From: Planctomycetaceae bacterium
Lineage (GTDB): Bacteria; Planctomycetota; Planctomycetia; Planctomycetales; Planctomycetaceae
Assembly (NCBI GenBank): GCA_003503535.1
Contig: DOCI01000217.1
Location: 1 to 7,160, forward strand
Direction: 5' to 3'
Length of the DNA stretch: 7,160 bases
Shown here: piece after piece, positions 1 through 6,999 of the stretch
Layout: each line of letters opens with the position of its first letter
Position numbering within the stretch: position 1 is the stretch's first letter
Translations under genes and position numbers: made by a program
Notes under the pieces: generated by a model
Database searches by the model: none
The model's input: only the letters and a program-made list of their open reading frames with translations
What the model was told of the DNA's origin: nothing

Positions 1-167
1 GACAAAATTGGCTTCATAGATGCATTTAAACGCACCTTTCTATGAGTGTTATTGCACGAGAATAAACAATACCCATCAAATTCGAAAACAGTGAAAGGTG
101 CGTCGAGACGCACCCTGCAAAAACTTGCTTCTTGCTCTTAAAGACTTGGCGGTTTATTTACAGATCA
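1..167. repeat. Nested inverted repeats downstream of the rlmI-like gene
   Basis: No gene is supported here. An 11-bp perfect inverted repeat pairs ACGCACCTTTC (30-40) with GAAAGGTGCGT (93-103). A compact hairpin uses the same right arm: GGTGCGT (97-103), loop CGAG, ACGCACC (108-114). A third pairing joins TCATAGA (14-20) with TCTATGA (39-45). The first two structures share positions 97-103 and so exclude each other. The stretch could be a dispersed palindromic repeat with a degenerate second copy, or structured 3' RNA of the neighbouring minus-strand gene. The pairings are read directly from the sequence; the function is not known. Confidence 0.55.
94..114 (-). terminator. Possible terminator hairpin after the rlmI-like gene
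   Basis: Read on the minus strand, a 7-bp GC-rich stem (GGTGCGT/ACGCACC) with a four-base loop lies about 54 bases past the rlmI-like stop codon. TTTCACTGTTTTCG follows it. The T tract is interrupted, so this is a weak intrinsic terminator candidate. It may simply be a copy of a repeated palindrome that also serves as a transcript end. Confidence 0.35.
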
Positions 168-1451
168 TCACCGAGGTTCAATCTGCACCAGATACGCTTT
201 CAGGTACTCCGTTTCCGGGCAGTGAGCCGCGACAGGATGATCGGACGCTGCTCCCCATTTTCGCAGGAAACGCCCGCAACTGTTATCCGGAATCGAGGCT
301 GCTATCGTCTTGGACAATTCCTCTGGCGGCATTAAGCCAGAGCAACTGCAGGAGAGCAGCAATCCGCCCGGTGCGACCAGTTGCGTTGCCAGCCGGTTCA
401 TATCGTAATATTTCTTCCGGCCTTCTTCGTAATCTTCTCGACGGTTAATCAGCTTCGGCGGATCGAGAATGACCACATCGTATTGTTTGCCATTCGTAAT
501 CATGTCCCGCATATACGGAAACGCATCGGCATGCACGAAGCGGATGTTCTGCTTGTTTAATTTCGCGTTGGCCTTGGCGGTGTCAATCGCATCTTCATCG
601 AGGTCCACTCCAGTGACTTCAGCCGCGCTGCCTATTCGTTTGGCCTGCACAGAAAATCCGCCGGTATAACAACACAAATCGAGAACGGATTTCCCTTCGC
701 AGAATTTGGCCAGTTGCTGACGATTGTCCCGCTGATCACAGAAGAATCCGGTCTTGTGTCCTTCATCAAAATCGACTTTGAACTTCGTGCCGAATTCTTC
801 AACCAGTGATTGTTTCGGACAATCAGGCGAACTGTGCCCCGGCTCATTGAATCCTTCGTGGTCGAGAGAATGCGGAGCTGAGGTAATTCGCCAATGTTCA
901 GTTTTTAATTCCGCCTGAATCAATTCCAGAATGCCCTGAGCCCGACGATACATTCCCAGCGAAAAGCATTCTGCACTCAGAATGTTTTCGTATCGATCAA
1001 TCACAATCCCCGGCAGCAAATCCGCTTCTGCATGAATAACTCGATACGCATTCGTATCGGCATCGACTTTAAGCAGATCTCTGCGGACACCGCAGGCCTG
1101 CTGAACGATTCGTTTCCACCAGGCATAGTTGGGGACTTCGTCTGTCCGATTCAATACTCGAATCGTCGCTTCGGCTCGGGAGTTGAATAGACCATGCCCG
1201 AAGTGTGTCCCATCACTCAATTCGAGTCTGACCAGATCGCCCGGTCGGGCACGGGTGTCAAAGTTGCCGAGACGTTTGCGATAGAGAATGGGATGCCTCA
1301 CGGGAGCCTTCACTTCCACGACAGGAAGATTCCCGGACGGCTCTTCTTCCAGATCGATCGGTAAAAAGTGTTCTTCGGCCAGTGGGCCACGCGATACCGG
1401 TTTGGAGTTTCGCTTCACATGCTTCACGTAAGGTTTTCGTTGAGGACTCAT
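168..1451 (-). CDS. rlmI: Class I SAM-dependent rRNA methyltransferase, RlmI family (23S rRNA m5C)
   Basis: Predicted to transfer a methyl group from S-adenosylmethionine to a cytosine C5 of 23S rRNA (C1962 in E. coli for RlmI), a cytoplasmic ribosome modification. The 427-residue product has a basic N-terminal extension of about 45 residues, then a PUA-like RNA-binding region (about 48-115), then a Rossmann methyltransferase domain. Visible family motifs are GHKTGFFCDQRDNR (from 231), SAM motif I VLDLCCYTGG (256-265), the ribose-binding acidic residue in GVDLD (D283), DPPK (330-333) and SCSGLM, whose Cys370 aligns with the expected catalytic motif VI cysteine. The C-terminal SDHPVAAHCPETEYLKAYL also matches the family. 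E. coli RlmI has 396 residues, so this one is full length. I chose ATG 1451; an in-frame TTG at 1508 would add 19 residues unlike a protein start and reach almost to the adjacent palindrome. No Shine-Dalgarno is seen. The family is certain; the exact target base is inferred. Confidence 0.9.
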   Translation of the reverse strand: MSPQRKPYVKHVKRNSKPVSRGPLAEEHFLPIDLEEEPSGNLPVVEVKAPVRHPILYRKRLGNFDTRARPGDLVRLELSDGTHFGHGLFNSRAEATIRVLNRTDEVPNYAWWKRIVQQACGVRRDLLKVDADTNAYRVIHAEADLLPGIVIDRYENILSAECFSLGMYRRAQGILELIQAELKTEHWRITSAPHSLDHEGFNEPGHSSPDCPKQSLVEEFGTKFKVDFDEGHKTGFFCDQRDNRQQLAKFCEGKSVLDLCCYTGGFSVQAKRIGSAAEVTGVDLDEDAIDTAKANAKLNKQNIRFVHADAFPYMRDMITNGKQYDVVILDPPKLINRREDYEEGRKKYYDMNRLATQLVAPGGLLLSCSCSGLMPPEELSKTIAASIPDNSCGRFLRKWGAASDHPVAAHCPETEYLKAYLVQIEPR

Positions 1452-1461
1452 AAGGAGCTTA

Positions 1462-1490
1462 ATTCGATAGGTCAGGCAGCGCCTAATCAA
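1462..1490 (-). promoter_or_regulatory. Candidate promoter of the rlmI-like gene
   Basis: On the minus strand, TTGATT (1490-1485) and TCGAAT (1467-1462) are separated by exactly 17 bases, and each matches the sigma-70 consensus at 4 of 6 positions. The -10 box ends only 10 bases before ATG 1451, so the transcript would be nearly leaderless, in keeping with the missing Shine-Dalgarno. This is a pattern match only. Confidence 0.3.
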
Positions 1491-1517
1491 TGGGATAAAA
1501 TGCTGCAAATCGATGGG

Positions 1518-1600
1518 GGTGGCGGGGGCGCTCTTGAAGAGAAGCCCCCGAATCGTAGAATATCCGGGGGCTTCCGCTAAAGCAGAGCGCTCCCGCCACC
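1518..1600. repeat. 83-bp nearly perfect palindromic element (MITE/REP-like)
   Basis: The outer arms, 1518-1534 and 1584-1600, are 17 bp each and pair throughout, with one G-T wobble (1527/1591). The inner arms, GAAGCCCCCG (1541-1550) and CGGGGGCTTC (1565-1574), pair perfectly over 10 bp. Unpaired stretches of 6 and 9 bases separate the two stems, and the loop is 14 bases. Each half reads as an imperfect copy of the other's reverse complement, as in a miniature inverted-repeat element or a paired REP unit. It is much more GC-rich than its surroundings and lies between two minus-strand genes. No T tract follows on either strand, so it is not a textbook intrinsic terminator, though a transcript through it would fold very stably. 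No target-site duplication is evident. Confidence 0.7.
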
Positions 1601-1636
1601 CGCCGTCTTATTACAATACGGGCGGATAAGTTCGCA

Positions 1637-2293
1637 TTATGACCGCAACAGATTCAGAATGTAAGGATCGGACAATGATTCTGCGATGTATTTCGCACGC
1701 GAGAAGTCCTGACCGCAACTGAATTCATGCGGGACCGACACAATATGAGTCCCCGCAGCAGCCGCGGCTTTGGTGCCATTGCTGCTGTCTTCAAGTACAA
1801 GAACATTCGCTGGAGAATGTCCCAGCTCTCGAGTCGCTTTCAGATAAATCTCGGGATGGGGCTTCCCGTGTTCCACGTCGTTCGATGTGAAAGTCTTCTG
1901 GAATCGGTCGAGGATGCTGAAGTGTGTCAAAATCTTTTCGAGATAGTCCCGACCGGAAGAGGTCGCCACCGCCTTGGGTAATTCCTGCTGTTCAATAAGA
2001 TCGAGCAAATCAAACAGCCCCGGCATCGGCTCGATGTGATCGAAAAGAAGGGCATGAAAAATCTCATTCGACTCGGCCTGCAACTCTTCGATGCTCTCGG
2101 TGAAATTGCAGTGATCAATCATCTCCGCAAACGCTTCATGAGCCCGGCGGCCCATCATCCGATCGATCACAGGCTGCACATCGGTTATCCCCCGCCGCCG
2201 TAGAAGCTCGGTGCCCGTTTTATTAAAAATCATTTCCGTATTAAACATCAAGCCATCGAGATCAAACACGACAGCCGTAATCTCAGGTTTCAT
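1637..2293 (-). CDS. HAD-superfamily hydrolase, subfamily IA (phosphoglycolate phosphatase / beta-phosphoglucomutase-like)
   Basis: A 218-residue cytoplasmic phosphatase or phosphomutase of the haloacid dehalogenase superfamily, acting through a phospho-aspartate intermediate. All four HAD motifs are present: motif I FDLDGLMFNTE with nucleophile Asp11 and acid/base Asp13, motif II VATSS (Thr111/Ser112), motif III Lys144 in HGKPHPEIY, and motif IV LEDSSNG with Glu168/Asp169 for Mg2+. The helical region between motifs I and II (about 20-95) is a C1-type cap, as in the YniC, YcjU and Gph relatives. Small sugar phosphates or phosphoglycolate are the usual substrates, but the cap does not reveal which. 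ATG 2293 puts motif I at the usual distance from the N terminus. The frame stays open to a TTG at 2485, directly after the upstream gene's stop, but that extension resembles no HAD N terminus. It lies 192 bases downstream of the TolC-like gene on the same strand, so co-transcription is possible but not indicated. Confidence 0.88.
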   Translation of the reverse strand: MKPEITAVVFDLDGLMFNTEMIFNKTGTELLRRRGITDVQPVIDRMMGRRAHEAFAEMIDHCNFTESIEELQAESNEIFHALLFDHIEPMPGLFDLLDLIEQQELPKAVATSSGRDYLEKILTHFSILDRFQKTFTSNDVEHGKPHPEIYLKATRELGHSPANVLVLEDSSNGTKAAAAAGTHIVSVPHEFSCGQDFSRAKYIAESLSDPYILNLLRS

Positions 2294-2325
2294 CAGATAC
2301 TTTTCGATTGAAGTTCCGGCAAGCG

Positions 2326-2362
2326 AACTGACAATTATCAGTTTTAAGCCATTGCATGACAG
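2326..2362 (-). promoter_or_regulatory. Candidate promoter and dyad upstream of the HAD hydrolase
   Basis: On the minus strand, CTGTCA (2362-2357) and GATAAT (2339-2334) lie 17 bases apart; they match the -35 and -10 consensus at 4 and 5 of 6 positions. The -10 box sits inside a dyad, AACTGA-N6-TCAGTT (2343-2326), that could be a small operator. It ends about 40 bases before ATG 2293. This is weak evidence for separate transcription of the hydrolase. Confidence 0.3.
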
Positions 2363-2485
2363 TTCCTGGGTTGGTTTTGCATAGCGTAACTCAAGAAGAT
2401 TCGCTTGTCGAATCCGTCGAGAAGTCCGAGAAGGGACAACAGGCCTCAGCTTTTCAGTTGACGAATATTGTCTACAAATCAGCAA

Positions 2486-4825
2486 TTACTCAAACAGAGG
2501 TCGGACCACTGGAGTGGAGTTGACAGTTTCATCGGAGAAGACGGGATCCTGAAGATATAACTCAGGATTCAAATCGAGTGCTGCCCCTGGTTCGGGGAGC
2601 AGAATGGGCGTAGGTGTCAGTTCTGTCTCCATTTCGGATTCCGGTTTCTGATCTTGAGAATTTTCATTCACTGGAGTCTCTGAAGGCATTTCCTCAGGAG
2701 TCATTGAGTAGGGCATTCCCATTTCTTCGACAGGTTCAGCAATGATTTCCTGATCGTTAGGATCTGGAGTCATTCCGTGACTGATCACACGCGGAGGTTT
2801 GATCCAGCGTGGAACTTTCGGCATCGGCTGTTTCAGATCAGACTTGCGAGCTGCGTACTGATGGGCACCTTCTGACCAAGGTCCTTCCGAGGTATGCACG
2901 CCGCAATATTCGAGATAGGATCCTTTCTCAAAGTGCACGTTTCTGATCGCAACATTGTAATCCATCACCGCTGAATAATAAGAGCTTTTTGCAGAAGCAA
3001 ATCGTCTCTGAGCTTCCAGGACCAGATTCAAGGGGGCTTGATCAGCTTCATAAGCAGCATTGAGTGCATTCACCTGATCCCCAGCCGCTTCAAGACGCTC
3101 CCGCACCGTCTGCATCACTTCCCATGCCCGGACCGATTCAGACATCGCGTTGCTTAACTCAAGTACAATTACCCGTTCCTGTTCTTTGAGAACCTGACGA
3201 GCACGGGCCAGTTTAAATTCGGCATTTCTCATCCCGGCATGAGCCTGGCGATTTCCCAGCGGAACATCCAGTTCAACACCGAGTTCCCATTCCTGGAAAC
3301 GTCCGCTCGCCAAATCTCCGTAAGCACTATCGAAGCGGGGGGCACCACCATTACTTGGATTCGTCAGTGTTTCCCCAAATCCACGCCAGCGATACAACGC
3401 AACCAGATCGAGATCCGGTAGCAGTAATTTTTTGGCGGCGATCATTTCAAGTTCACGCTGCTTAATCACCCATTTCTGACGACGAAGTTCTGGTCGTTGA
3501 TCGACCGATTCTGCCAGATTTGTCTCCCAGTTGAAACAGACCGGAGCAGCAAGCGGTTCATCGACAGGACGCATCAGGCAGCCATCGTTGATCGGCATGC
3601 CAATCAGATATCGCAGGCGTCGTTCCAGTCGGAGTACGCCACCATTACTTTTAAACGAACCGGCTGAGGTTCCATTGTAGGTTTTCGTATTGTCTTCCGG
3701 ACGCCCGTTCAAGGCATTCTGCATATCTTCTTCAAAGCGATAATATTGTTCGCGAGCCTGGGCTTCCTTATCGGCTTCACCTCCGGCTCTGCCGAGTTGT
3801 TTCAAAGCGTCCACCCGTCGCCACAATTCCAGAGAGGCATCCCGAGCAGCGATTTTTGTCTCCAGGTCCCGATAGGCAAAATACAAATCCCAATAGGCAT
3901 TCTCGACTTCGGCGACAAAGTCGCGAATCGCAATCTCAAAATCACTTTGGGAAATGTCCGTATTGGTTCGAGCGATCAATACTCCGTTGTATAAGCCGGG
4001 AGTCTGGCTGTTACCGACTGTTTGCCAATAATCGACGCCGTAACCTTTTAGCAACGGTTGACGCATCTCGGCTTCAAGCTGAGTCGTCCAGGCTCCCGGG
4101 AATTGGTTTCCGGGAGCGTTGTTTTTGTCGTAATCCGTAATGTTTCGCAAATAGTATTCTGTACCGGAGGCAGACTGTTTCCCCAGCTGGGCCTGCATGA
4201 CAGTCGCTTCCTGCTGCAGTAATCGTGTACCACCTCCGAAGAACTGATTGTTCAAAGCCCGGTCGTTGTTCTGATGAATCACGCTGGCACCAAATGAGGT
4301 GTCAAAGGCACTCAAGGCAGCCTGAACCCCAAAGCGCGGATCGGATTCGACCAAAGCCGGATCGAAGGACGTGGTCACGGATTCGGGAGATCGCAGAATG
4401 GTCACTCCCAGATTGCGAATGACTTTCGATTTTTCCAAAGCCAGTTTCACGGCATCGGCGAGTTGAAGGTTGCGGTACGTAATCGAATCGAGATCGGTCA
4501 CCAGGCTGATCGGGTTACTGTTGAGCAATGCATCGCTGGGAACCGGTTGTTCCAGCTGAGGATATTCAATTTGAGCAGCAGCGGTCTGATAATACTTCTG
4601 AGTTTCCGTTGAGACGCCAGCGGCTGGTTTCCCCGGCCATTGACAACCGGTCAACTGACATAACGCCAGCGAAAGTGTTCCCATACTGAATAGAAACAGC
4701 CCCCGCGCAAATCGATTGACCGTTTTTGAACGGACAGGCTCGAAAGCATCAAATTGTGGAGTTGTCTCAGCCAAAATTGATCCCGTCCCTGGGAAATAAT
4801 GTCCATTGCGAGCTGAAAGTGTCAC
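2486..4825 (-). CDS. TolC-family outer-membrane efflux lipoprotein with acidic C-terminal tail
   Basis: Predicted outer-membrane channel of a tripartite export system, forming a trimeric barrel and periplasmic tunnel that docks an HlyD-type adaptor. With GTG 4825 as start the product has 779 residues. A hydrophobic stretch (about 43-60) ends in a lipobox LTGC, with Cys61 as the lipidated residue. Two TolC/OEP repeats follow: one about 110-410, including the helix VENAYWDLYFAYRDLETKIAA, and one about 430-635, including the strand ELGVELDVPLGNRQA and long amphipathic helices ending in YNVAIRNVHFEKGSYLE. The last 130 or so residues are a Pro/Glu/Met-rich, probably disordered tail not needed for the fold. 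The start is uncertain because there is no ATG before the signal peptide. GTG 4825 has AGGA six bases upstream; TTG 4840 has no such site; TTG 4774 follows GGGA at six bases and would shorten an unusually long n-region. It is divergent from the HlyD-like gene, its likely partner. The family is certain; the cargo is unknown. Confidence 0.88.
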   Translation of the reverse strand: MTLSARNGHYFPGTGSILAETTPQFDAFEPVRSKTVNRFARGLFLFSMGTLSLALCQLTGCQWPGKPAAGVSTETQKYYQTAAAQIEYPQLEQPVPSDALLNSNPISLVTDLDSITYRNLQLADAVKLALEKSKVIRNLGVTILRSPESVTTSFDPALVESDPRFGVQAALSAFDTSFGASVIHQNNDRALNNQFFGGGTRLLQQEATVMQAQLGKQSASGTEYYLRNITDYDKNNAPGNQFPGAWTTQLEAEMRQPLLKGYGVDYWQTVGNSQTPGLYNGVLIARTNTDISQSDFEIAIRDFVAEVENAYWDLYFAYRDLETKIAARDASLELWRRVDALKQLGRAGGEADKEAQAREQYYRFEEDMQNALNGRPEDNTKTYNGTSAGSFKSNGGVLRLERRLRYLIGMPINDGCLMRPVDEPLAAPVCFNWETNLAESVDQRPELRRQKWVIKQRELEMIAAKKLLLPDLDLVALYRWRGFGETLTNPSNGGAPRFDSAYGDLASGRFQEWELGVELDVPLGNRQAHAGMRNAEFKLARARQVLKEQERVIVLELSNAMSESVRAWEVMQTVRERLEAAGDQVNALNAAYEADQAPLNLVLEAQRRFASAKSSYYSAVMDYNVAIRNVHFEKGSYLEYCGVHTSEGPWSEGAHQYAARKSDLKQPMPKVPRWIKPPRVISHGMTPDPNDQEIIAEPVEEMGMPYSMTPEEMPSETPVNENSQDQKPESEMETELTPTPILLPEPGAALDLNPELYLQDPVFSDETVNSTPVVRPLFE

Positions 4826-5118
4826 AATGCGTCCTGTCAAAAGACAACAACGAACTCAAAATGTAAGTACACCTTCCATCGTTCTATCGGTGATTAGAGT
4901 GGGGTGAAACAAAGAAAACACGATCGAAATGATCCGCAAGACCGGAATGACAGTAATAAGCAACCTAAACAACCTAAATTGACAGATGTGCGTTCTTCAA
5001 AAACTTAACTTCAGGGACAATGCAATTCGAAGTGCAGTCTGATAAAACGCAGTGAAGAAGGTCGGGCTGTTTTGATCTCAAGTTAATGTGGCAGGACGCT
5101 TTGCTGACCCATCCATAA
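4826..5118. promoter_or_regulatory. Divergent intergenic region with tandem 9-mer next to a TTGACA box
   Basis: This region must hold the start signals for both divergent transport genes. CAACCTAAA occurs twice in perfect tandem (4961-4969 and 4970-4978) and is followed with no gap by TTGACA (4979-4984), a perfect -35 consensus on the plus strand. The matching -10 is poor: at 17 to 20 bases spacing only sequences such as TTAACT (5005-5010) are available. Two repeats touching a -35 box suggest an activator site for the adaptor gene, but this is inference. No good promoter for the TolC-like gene was found on the minus strand. Confidence 0.4.
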
Positions 5119-6927
5119 ATGTCTCATCGATTTCCTATGCAAAAATCAAAATCCAATATTGCTGAAGAAATCAGCCAACTTGTTCCGGAAGCGACATCCT
5201 GGTTGCTTTGGCAGATTGATTCCGAAAATGACTTTCATCTTGTGGCCAGTCACGGATTTGGTGACCAGGATGCCACTTCAATCTATCAGAAATGGGCAGG
5301 GCATCACGAATTATTACAGCGAGCTGCGGAACAAAAGACCGTCCTCAAGGCTCAGGGACAAGCCTCGCAAATCAAATCGTCCGAGGCAGTCAGCCTGGAA
5401 CTGATCGCCGTCCCACTGATTGAAAACGATGTCGCATCAGGCATCTTTGAAATGATTGTCACGAATAAAATTTCGATGGAGCCATTTTTACAATCCGACC
5501 GCATTCACCAGATGACTCACGAGTATGGGCCAAGATGGCTCAAAATTTTACTTCCCGCGACTCCTGATAATAATTTTCATTCTCTGGAATTGCTGCAGCA
5601 GTTCTGGCGAATCCAGCAACAGACTCCCCCCGCTGAATGTTTGCAGGCGTTGCTGGAATTACTGGTCGTCCATGGTTACACAAATCGTTGCAGTCTTTTT
5701 CAAAAGGTGGGGCAAAAGACTCAATTGCTGGCAATCAGCGGTGGATCGGAAATCGACTCCCGTTCTCCAGCGCTGCGTAATCTGACGCAGTTTGCCAGCA
5801 CTCTTTTCGACAACGATTTCCCAGAGCCCAGGACGTTCCAGGCACAAGAACTGAAAGACTATTCATTATCTGCTAAATCAATTCATGTTTTTGAAGTCGA
5901 TCCTGCAGGACAGTTTCATCATCCCTCCCGACTCCTGCTTGAATCGTTTCAAACTCCCCGGATGACGATCAATCCCGAGTTGATCGAGGAGTTTCCCGTC
6001 TGGCGTCTGGTGTTATCTGCTCAGAAAAAGCAGACTTCAACAAAACGTTCGAGAAGCTGGTGGCTGTGGCCTGCAGGCTTGGTCATTGCAGCCGTTCTTG
6101 TACTCCTGCCAATACCGATGACAATCTCTGCTGAGGGATATCTTGTTCCGGAGGATCGAAGAAATCTGTATGCTCCGGAAACGGGCACGATCCATGCCAA
6201 TGATTTGCATCTTCCAGAGAATCGTATCGTCGACAAAGATCAACTGTTATTGACGATTACGAGCCTGGATCTGGAAACCCGCTTGAGTGCACTGGATGGC
6301 GAAGTTGCCACTCTGAATGAGCAGATTCGCAGCCTGCGTAACACCCGCCCGGAAGCGGAACGCCGCAATGATGGCCGGGATACGGTCGATGTGAACATCG
6401 GGATCCGACTGGCTGAGCTCAAAGCAGAATTCCAGGGCTTACAGGCAGAACAGTCTCTGGTGAAACATCGTATTGAGTCTCTCAAATTGAACAGTCCGCT
6501 GGCCGGACAGATTCTCACCTGGGATGCCGAGCATCAGCTAGCCGGTCGCCCTGTACAATCGGGTCAACAACTGTTGACGGTTGGTGATCCTCATTCCAGT
6601 TGGGAGGCGATTGTCGAGGTTCGAGATGTTGATCTGCAATTCGTGAAACAAACTCTGGAAGCGGCTCCCCAACAGGAGTGGAAATTGGTTTCGCTGGCAG
6701 AAGCAAAGAGTCACTGGAGCGGAGTCCTGAAAATCCTCTCGCCGACTGTCGAACAACATCCGACGGGCCAGGCGTTTGCTGTCGCAGCGATCGACTTGCA
6801 GGCATCGGGAGTTGATCAACTCCCAGGAACACGAATTCGGGCAACTCTCGATTGTGGGAAATATCCACTCGGATATGTGATTTTTCGAGCTCCAATCGAA
6901 ACCCTGCGGTCCTATCTGTGGTGGTAA
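5119..6927 (+). CDS. HlyD-family periplasmic adaptor with cytoplasmic GAF-like N-terminal half
   Basis: Predicted membrane-fusion protein linking an inner-membrane exporter to a TolC channel. The 602-residue product divides in two. Residues 1-312 have no signal peptide and are soluble. They look like one or two diverged GAF domains: about 14-145, with the typical strand pair in ELIAVPLIENDVASGIFEMIV, and a weaker one about 160-300. After a basic patch (KRSRS, 309-313) comes one membrane segment (about 314-333). The adaptor follows: a lipoyl/barrel-sandwich half (about 340-383, APETGTIHANDLHLPENRIV), a short coiled-coil hairpin (about 385-455), the second lipoyl half (LNSPLAGQILTWDA to LLTVGDP, about 457-491) and a beta-barrel/membrane-proximal region (about 495-590). 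HlyD proteins usually have only a short cytoplasmic N terminus, so the large one is the notable feature. ATG 5119 has no Shine-Dalgarno; ATG 5137 is an alternative six codons in. It is divergent from the TolC-like gene. The adaptor family is secure; GAF is a fold-level inference without a known ligand. Confidence 0.88.
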   Translation: MSHRFPMQKSKSNIAEEISQLVPEATSWLLWQIDSENDFHLVASHGFGDQDATSIYQKWAGHHELLQRAAEQKTVLKAQGQASQIKSSEAVSLELIAVPLIENDVASGIFEMIVTNKISMEPFLQSDRIHQMTHEYGPRWLKILLPATPDNNFHSLELLQQFWRIQQQTPPAECLQALLELLVVHGYTNRCSLFQKVGQKTQLLAISGGSEIDSRSPALRNLTQFASTLFDNDFPEPRTFQAQELKDYSLSAKSIHVFEVDPAGQFHHPSRLLLESFQTPRMTINPELIEEFPVWRLVLSAQKKQTSTKRSRSWWLWPAGLVIAAVLVLLPIPMTISAEGYLVPEDRRNLYAPETGTIHANDLHLPENRIVDKDQLLLTITSLDLETRLSALDGEVATLNEQIRSLRNTRPEAERRNDGRDTVDVNIGIRLAELKAEFQGLQAEQSLVKHRIESLKLNSPLAGQILTWDAEHQLAGRPVQSGQQLLTVGDPHSSWEAIVEVRDVDLQFVKQTLEAAPQQEWKLVSLAEAKSHWSGVLKILSPTVEQHPTGQAFAVAAIDLQASGVDQLPGTRIRATLDCGKYPLGYVIFRAPIETLRSYLWW

Positions 6928-6973
6928 AGCAGATTGAGAATACCTGGACAGGGATCGGACTGTTGAACAATTG

Positions 6974-6999
6974 AAATGCTTTTCAGAGCATTTTCAAAA
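6974..6999 (+). terminator. Weak terminator-like hairpin after the HlyD-like gene
   Basis: AAATGCT (6974-6980) pairs with AGCATTT (6987-6993) around a six-base loop, 46 bases after the stop codon. The stem is AT-rich and the following TCAAAATTT is only partly T-rich, so this is a weak candidate for ending the adaptor transcript. Confidence 0.3.

Noticed and set aside
98..448. 116-codon plus-strand frame overlapping the 3' end of the rlmI-like gene
   Set aside because: It begins within the inverted-repeat region and runs antisense to conserved methyltransferase sequence; a shadow frame.
2398..2414. GATTCG/CGAATC hairpin as a terminator of the TolC-like gene
   Set aside because: Only a 6-bp stem with a five-base loop, followed on the minus strand by TTCTTGAG; too weak to claim.
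2294..2485. N-terminal extension of the HAD hydrolase to TTG 2485, directly adjoining the TolC stop
   Set aside because: The 64 extra residues resemble no HAD N terminus, and ATG 2293 places motif I at the usual distance. I treat this stretch as intergenic.
4835..4840. TTGACA on the minus strand at the possible TolC start
   Set aside because: No acceptable -10 sequence lies 16-19 bases downstream, so the match is probably coincidental.
6515..6970. 151-codon frame opposite the HlyD-like gene
   Set aside because: It lies almost entirely antisense to the conserved adaptor domain and its translation shows no domain features; a shadow frame.
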